In this document: one piece after another, positions 5,379-8,320 of the stretch
How positions within the stretch are numbered: position 1 is the first letter of the stretch
Layout: every line of letters starts with the position of its first letter
Origin: Chloroflexota bacterium
GTDB taxonomy: Bacteria; Chloroflexota; Dehalococcoidia; Dehalococcoidales; RBG-16-60-22
DNA: 8,320 nt
Assembly: GCA_022574315.1 (NCBI GenBank)
Contig: JACZSH010000066.1
Span: 1 to 8,320, forward strand
Direction: 5' to 3'
Notes under the pieces: model-generated
Seen by the model: only the letters and a program-made list of their open reading frames with translations
Told to the model about the DNA's origin: nothing
Databases searched by the model: none
Position numbers and translations under genes: made by a program

Positions 5379-6176
5379 ATGCCAAAGTGTCCTAACTGTG
5401 GTCTGGAAACGGCCCGAACCGAAGACTGGGCATGCCAGTGGTGCGGCTATCCCCTGATATCAGGGTCATACAAGAAACTACCCATGACCTTCCGACAGCT
5501 GCAGGCAGAGAAATCACCGGCGCCAGAGCCACCGGTGAGAGTGGAGCCTGTCCCGGAGCCGACTCCGGAGCCGAAAGCAGTAACGAAAACTAAGTCAAAG
5601 CCGGTTATCCCGCCCGAGTCAAAGCCGGTTCCTGTTCCGGAGCCAGAGGTAATTCCAGAGCCAGAAGTAATCGCTGAACCTGAAGCGGAAACAGAGCCGA
5701 TTGCCGAATCAGGACCAGCACCGGAACCGGAAGCAACTCCCGAACCGGAGACGGAGCTTGAACCCGAGCCTGAGCCAGTTATCAAACCCGAACCGGCGCC
5801 CGCACCCGAACCAGCACCAGAGACGGCACCAGCCCTGGAACCCCACCCGGATTCCGGTATCATCGAGACCTCCGTAGCCCAGCTGAATGCCGCCTATCGC
5901 CAGGACAAGGCGGGCACCAACGCCAGATTAAAAGACAGCGTCCTCCTGGTGACCGGCGTCGTGGACAAAATAGTGCTCCGGGAACACCTCGGCATCCAGT
6001 ATCTTCTGCTCAGCAGCGGGTCCAACCAGGAGCGGTTGAACGTACGCTGTACCTTTGACAGCCAGCAGGGAGCCGCCTTGAGGCGACTGACGGAGGGAGA
6101 ATCGGTAACCGTGAAGGGCAGCTACGGCGGCTACGAAAGAAATATTATACTGAGAGACTGCGCCCTGGTCGGCTGA
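5379..6176 (+). CDS. Zinc ribbon - Pro/Glu-rich linker - OB-fold (tRNA_anti-like) protein
   Basis: A 265-residue protein in three parts. Residues 1-30 form a zinc ribbon, C4PNC7 and C19QWC22. Residues 46-157 are a low-complexity, strongly acidic linker dominated by Pro and Glu (EPEP-type repeats with Val, Ala and Ile). Residues 158-265 resemble the tRNA_anti-like OB-fold family: SVAQLNAAYRQDKAGTNARL, then LLVTGVVDKIVL, LNVRCTFDSQQGAALRRL, GESVTVKGSYGG and a closing ILRDCALVG. There is no signal peptide or membrane segment, so it is likely cytoplasmic. Family members with this OB domain are mostly uncharacterised; nucleic-acid or ligand binding is suggested by the fold but not shown. The start is fixed by GAGGTG just upstream and by the zinc ribbon beginning at residue 4. 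The linker length may vary between relatives, because it is built from repeats. Confidence 0.8.
   Translation: MPKCPNCGLETARTEDWACQWCGYPLISGSYKKLPMTFRQLQAEKSPAPEPPVRVEPVPEPTPEPKAVTKTKSKPVIPPESKPVPVPEPEVIPEPEVIAEPEAETEPIAESGPAPEPEATPEPETELEPEPEPVIKPEPAPAPEPAPETAPALEPHPDSGIIETSVAQLNAAYRQDKAGTNARLKDSVLLVTGVVDKIVLREHLGIQYLLLSSGSNQERLNVRCTFDSQQGAALRRLTEGESVTVKGSYGGYERNIILRDCALVG
5514..5849 (+). repeat. Degenerate Pro/Glu coding repeats
   Basis: About 336 bases encode 112 residues made mostly of Pro, Glu, Ala and Val. Clear internal DNA copies include AGTCAAAGCCGGTT at 5593-5606 and again at 5617-5630, and an 18-base unit near 5639-5675 that encodes EPEVIP then EPEVIA. The pattern suggests expansion by slippage or unequal exchange. 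It also creates a long Gly/Ser-rich open frame on the opposite strand, which is an artefact. Confidence 0.7.
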
Positions 6177-6181
6177 TATGC

Positions 6182-6193
6182 CGCGCCGGCGCG
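6182..6193. repeat. 12-base perfect GC palindrome
   Basis: CGCGCCGGCGCG reads the same on both strands and lies in the 39-base gap between the OB-fold gene and the next gene. No T-run follows, so it is not a standard terminator; it could be a protein site, a pause hairpin or chance in GC-rich DNA. Confidence 0.35.
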
Positions 6194-6215
6194 CCGCTAC
6201 CAACGAAGACCTACC

Positions 6216-6668
6216 ATGAAAACCAAGAGAGAAACTCCACTTTACGAAGACACGGCCAGGTACGATTTCTGGTTGAACTTTATACTGGGCGGCGTGGTGG
6301 CAATCACCGGTATCCTCAGCGTGGTTTCCATTTTACGCGGCAGCGAGGATATCTGGGTATGGTTCGGGATAACCATTTTCGAGATCGCCCTCTTCAAAGC
6401 GATACTACCGCGCAAATTCCAGATATTCCCGGGCCACCTGAGAATAGTCCTGGGCGGGCCCCTGGCGGTGAACCTTGACTTCGCCAATATTAAACAGGTA
6501 CGACCAGCCCCGGCCAGAAAACTATTCGCCTACCGGGGAATTCGTCTGGCGACATCGGCCGTATACGTAATGGAAATAGTCCGCCGCAAAGGCCTGGGAC
6601 TGATAATATCTCCCGCCAGCGGCGACACTTTCCTGGAGCAACTCCGGCAGGCTCTTAAGTCCGGCTAG
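6216..6668 (+). CDS. Small membrane protein with a bacterial PH-like domain (tentative)
   Basis: A 150-residue product. Two hydrophobic helices span about 18-40 (FWLNFILGGVVAITGILSVV, onwards) and 46-64 (IWVWFGITIFEIALFKAIL). The rest, about 66-148, alternates short strands and ends in a helix: FQIFPGHLRIVLGG, LAVNLDFANIKQVRPAP, IRLATSAVYVMEIVRRKG, LGLIISPASGDTFLEQLRQA. The strand pattern and the closing ISPASGDTFLEQL helix recall small bacterial PH-domain (bPH) membrane proteins; the assignment rests on pattern, not on a diagnostic motif. The ribosome site before ATG 6216 is weak (GAAG). It follows the OB-fold gene by 39 bases on the same strand, so the two are probably co-transcribed. Function is unknown. 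Confidence 0.65.
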   Translation: MKTKRETPLYEDTARYDFWLNFILGGVVAITGILSVVSILRGSEDIWVWFGITIFEIALFKAILPRKFQIFPGHLRIVLGGPLAVNLDFANIKQVRPAPARKLFAYRGIRLATSAVYVMEIVRRKGLGLIISPASGDTFLEQLRQALKSG

Positions 6669-6703
6669 TCTGCCTTTCGCTTATCAGGCCCCTCAGCCCC
6701 GTA

Positions 6704-6732
6704 TAGACAGAACCGCAGACAAAGATTATAAT
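6704..6732 (+). promoter_or_regulatory. Strong sigma70-type promoter of hpt
   Basis: TAGACA at 6704-6709 (five of six consensus bases), a 17-base spacer, and a perfect TATAAT at 6727-6732. This is the best complete promoter in the window. The expected start, six to eight bases after the -10, falls at about 6738-6740, only about five bases before the hpt ATG at 6744. Confidence 0.7.
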
Positions 6733-6743
6733 CTCAAGTAGTC

Positions 6744-7271
6744 ATGATTGCTCAAGCCAAGCTGCCTGTCCTCTACACCAGGGAGGAAATTGCCGCCGCC
6801 GTCAGTCGGCTGGCGGCTGAAATCTCCGCAGACTATCACGACCGGCGACCGGTGCTGCTGGGTATCCTCAAGGGCTCCTTCGTGTTCATGGCCGACCTCG
6901 TCCGGCACCTGGATTTCCAGCTGGAAATTGAGTTTATCGGTCTGTCCAGCTACGGTAAAGATAAGCAGACGTCGGGGAAAATCGAGGTGATGCAGAGCCT
7001 CCACGCCCCGGTGAAAGACCGGAACGTACTCATTATCGAGGACATCGTCGATACCGGACGCTCGGCCGACTTTCTCTTTGACTGTTTGCGGCCGGGAAAA
7101 CCGGCTTCGGTAAAGCTCTGTGCCCTGATGGATAAGCCCTCCCGCCGGCGAGTCCCGGTTAAAATCGACTACCTCGGTTTCACCGTGCCTAATAAATTCC
7201 TGGTCGGCTACGGCCTCGATTGCAGCGAGATGTTCCGTAACCTGCCCGATATACGCTTTATCGAGGAGTGA
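6744..7271 (+). CDS. hpt: Hypoxanthine phosphoribosyltransferase
   Basis: A 175-residue type I phosphoribosyltransferase, full length. It joins hypoxanthine (and usually guanine) to PRPP to give IMP or GMP, a cytoplasmic purine-salvage step. Visible motifs: the LKGS loop (42-45) in GILKGSFVFMADL, SYG at 69-71, the PRPP-binding signature VLIIEDIVDTGRS (95-107) with the acidic pair E99 and D100, and the base-contact region YLGFTVPNKFLVGYGLD. ATG 6744 is the only usable start: an in-frame TAA lies at 6729-6731 inside the -10 box, and homology begins within the first dozen residues. There is no Shine-Dalgarno sequence upstream, and the leader is almost nil. An adenine deaminase reading frame starts six bases after the stop. 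Adenine deaminase makes hypoxanthine, which is the substrate of this enzyme, so the pairing is metabolically sensible. Confidence 0.95.
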   Translation: MIAQAKLPVLYTREEIAAAVSRLAAEISADYHDRRPVLLGILKGSFVFMADLVRHLDFQLEIEFIGLSSYGKDKQTSGKIEVMQSLHAPVKDRNVLIIEDIVDTGRSADFLFDCLRPGKPASVKLCALMDKPSRRRVPVKIDYLGFTVPNKFLVGYGLDCSEMFRNLPDIRFIEE

Positions 7272-7277
7272 GGTAGA

Positions 7278-8320
7278 TTGTCAACCAAGCTGTCCCGCCT
7301 GGTCTCGGTGGCGAAAGGAGAGCGTCCCGCCGACCTGATTCTGGCTAACGCCCGGGTGGTGAATACTTTTACCGGCGAGATTGAAACGGGCAACGTGGCT
7401 ATCTGCGGCGAGCGTATCGCCGGGGTGGGCGATTACCAGCGGGCAAAGCAGGTGCTGGACCTGTCCGGCAAATACCTGGCGCCCGGCCTGATCAACGGGC
7501 ATACCCACCTGGAAAGCTCGATGCTGGATATCGGCCAGTACGCCCGGGCGGTGGTGGCGCGGGGCACCTCGGCAGTGGTTACCGACCTGCATGAAATCGC
7601 CAACGTCTGCGGGCTGGCGGGAATGAGATATGTGCTGGACTCCGCCCGCCGTCTTCCCCTGGACCTTTTCCTGATGGCCCCGTCCTGCGTGCCGGCGACC
7701 CACCTGGAGACTTCGGGAGCAAACATCGGTCTGCCGGATATCCGCCGGATACTGAAGTGGCCGGGCTGCATCGGCCTGGGCGAGGTGATGAACTTCCCCG
7801 GCGTACTCGGCGGCGACGCCGGCGTGCTGGGCAAGATAGCCCTGGCCGGAGAAAAGCCGGTGGACGGCCATGCCCCGGGGGTTACCGGAAAAGACCTGGA
7901 TGCCTACATCGCGGCCGGCATCAACTCCGACCACGAATCGGTTACTCTCGCCGAAGCCGCAGAGAAGCTGGCAAAAAATCAGGAGAAAGTGGCCAAGGCT
8001 GTCAAGGAAACATCGGATGCACTTTCAAGGTTAAACGAACTACTTGACAGAACCGCAAAAAAACGAAATTTGGGTGAGGCGGTTGAGGATCTGGCAAGAC
8101 AAGCACCTGGAATAGCAAAGTTCAAAGCAGCCAGACAAAAAACACGACAGGCCGGAGGTGATCTGAAGCAAGCTCAACAAGATATAGAAACACTTCGGAA
8201 GCAACGCGGAGAAGAAAGGTTCAAGTTAGACAGTCTTACCAATAGGATACCCGGATCAGAAGAAGATATTGTCGACGCCATCGTCAGAACACTCAGAATA
8301 CGAGGCAAGGATGCAGCTAA
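7278..8320 (+). CDS. ade: Adenine deaminase N-terminal half fused in frame to an unrelated coiled-coil; runs off the window
   Basis: The start is TTG at 7278, six bases after the hpt stop, with GAGG (7270-7273) overlapping that stop. Residues 1-231 are adenine deaminase (adenine to hypoxanthine plus ammonia): LVSVAKGERPADLILANARVV with N-terminal beta-sandwich, metal ligands H75 and H77 in NGHTHLESS, then VTDLHEIANVCG, E169 in GLGEVMN, H198 in DGHAPG and SDHESVTLAEAAEKL (D218, H219, E220). From residue 232 the expected family sequence (typically an R-G-M segment, then IREGS) is replaced by charged helical sequence rich in Lys, Glu and Gln. The frame stays open for 347 codons to base 8320. The real enzyme is about 560-600 residues; its later catalytic Asp region and C-terminal domain are absent, so this product should lack deaminase activity. 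The end lies beyond the window. Confidence 0.8.
   Translation, partial: MSTKLSRLVSVAKGERPADLILANARVVNTFTGEIETGNVAICGERIAGVGDYQRAKQVLDLSGKYLAPGLINGHTHLESSMLDIGQYARAVVARGTSAVVTDLHEIANVCGLAGMRYVLDSARRLPLDLFLMAPSCVPATHLETSGANIGLPDIRRILKWPGCIGLGEVMNFPGVLGGDAGVLGKIALAGEKPVDGHAPGVTGKDLDAYIAAGINSDHESVTLAEAAEKLAKNQEKVAKAVKETSDALSRLNELLDRTAKKRNLGEAVEDLARQAPGIAKFKAARQKTRQAGGDLKQAQQDIETLRKQRGEERFKLDSLTNRIPGSEEDIVDAIVRTLRIRGKDAA
7971..8320 (+). other. Low-GC coiled-coil coding segment, likely of different origin
   Basis: I count about 46 percent GC over 7981-8320, against about 65 percent in a sampled stretch of the upstream deaminase part (7501-7560). Codon use changes too: AGA, CGA, ATA, TTA and AAA become common where CGC, CGG and CTG were preferred. 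The encoded 116 or so residues are mostly charged helix with heptad-like spacing (NQEKVAKAVKETSDALSRL, then DLKQAQQDIETLRKQRGEER), ending in a less helical SEEDIVDAIVRTLRIRG. No family is recognised. The upstream end of this sequence is taken to be base 7971, but a few bases of shared sequence make the join uncertain. Confidence 0.6.

Noticed and set aside
5447..5863. 138-residue Gly/Ser-repeat frame on the minus strand
   Set aside because: It is the reverse complement of the Pro/Glu repeat; Gly-Ser repeats arise automatically from it.
7281..7934. 217-residue open frame on the minus strand opposite adenine deaminase
   Set aside because: It lies fully antisense to a well-recognised enzyme, has no ribosome site or family motif, and results from GC-rich codon bias.
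1..8320. CRISPR array, tRNA or rRNA genes
   Set aside because: No regularly spaced repeats, no tRNA-type T-loop or acceptor pattern, and no rRNA-like conserved stretches were found on either strand by eye.

Overview
The window most resembles chromosomal DNA of an anaerobic, fairly GC-rich bacterium. A two-domain rubrerythrin, a corrinoid-pathway cobyric acid synthase, Shine-Dalgarno-led genes and sigma70-like promoters fit a Dehalococcoidia/Chloroflexota-type anaerobe. That placement is inferred from gene content and protein flavour, not from a marker gene, and it is weak.

Region 1 (1-752) is a graveyard of insertion sequences. It opens with a scrap of an IS3-family orfB. About 240 noncoding bases with strong hairpins follow, then a truncated, frameshifted IS110-family transposase. 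Noncoding DNA upstream of an IS110 transposase is where bridge RNA is encoded in this family, and the hairpins here suit a relic of one. A hairpin plus T-rich tract at 791-824 closes the region.

Region 2 (828-2702) is a redox/stress module around a divergent promoter pair. A nitroreductase is read leftwards from a promoter with a perfect TTGACA box. A GyrI-like ligand-binding protein and a rubrerythrin are read rightwards as a two-gene operon from an extended -10 promoter.

Region 3 (2703-7271) is all on the + strand: a leader of unknown role, cobQ (cobyric acid synthase), a two-helix membrane protein of unknown function, a zinc ribbon - Pro/Glu linker - OB-fold protein, a small two-helix membrane protein with a PH-like tail, and hpt (hypoxanthine phosphoribosyltransferase). 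The hpt promoter places the transcript start only about five bases before the start codon.

Region 4 (7278-8320) starts as adenine deaminase directly behind hpt, giving a purine-salvage pair. At about residue 231 the protein changes without a stop or frameshift into a charged, coiled-coil-like sequence of much lower GC. The reading frame stays open to the window edge. This is either a real gene fusion or insertion, or an assembly chimera. It is the most unusual feature here. No rRNA, tRNA or CRISPR array was seen.
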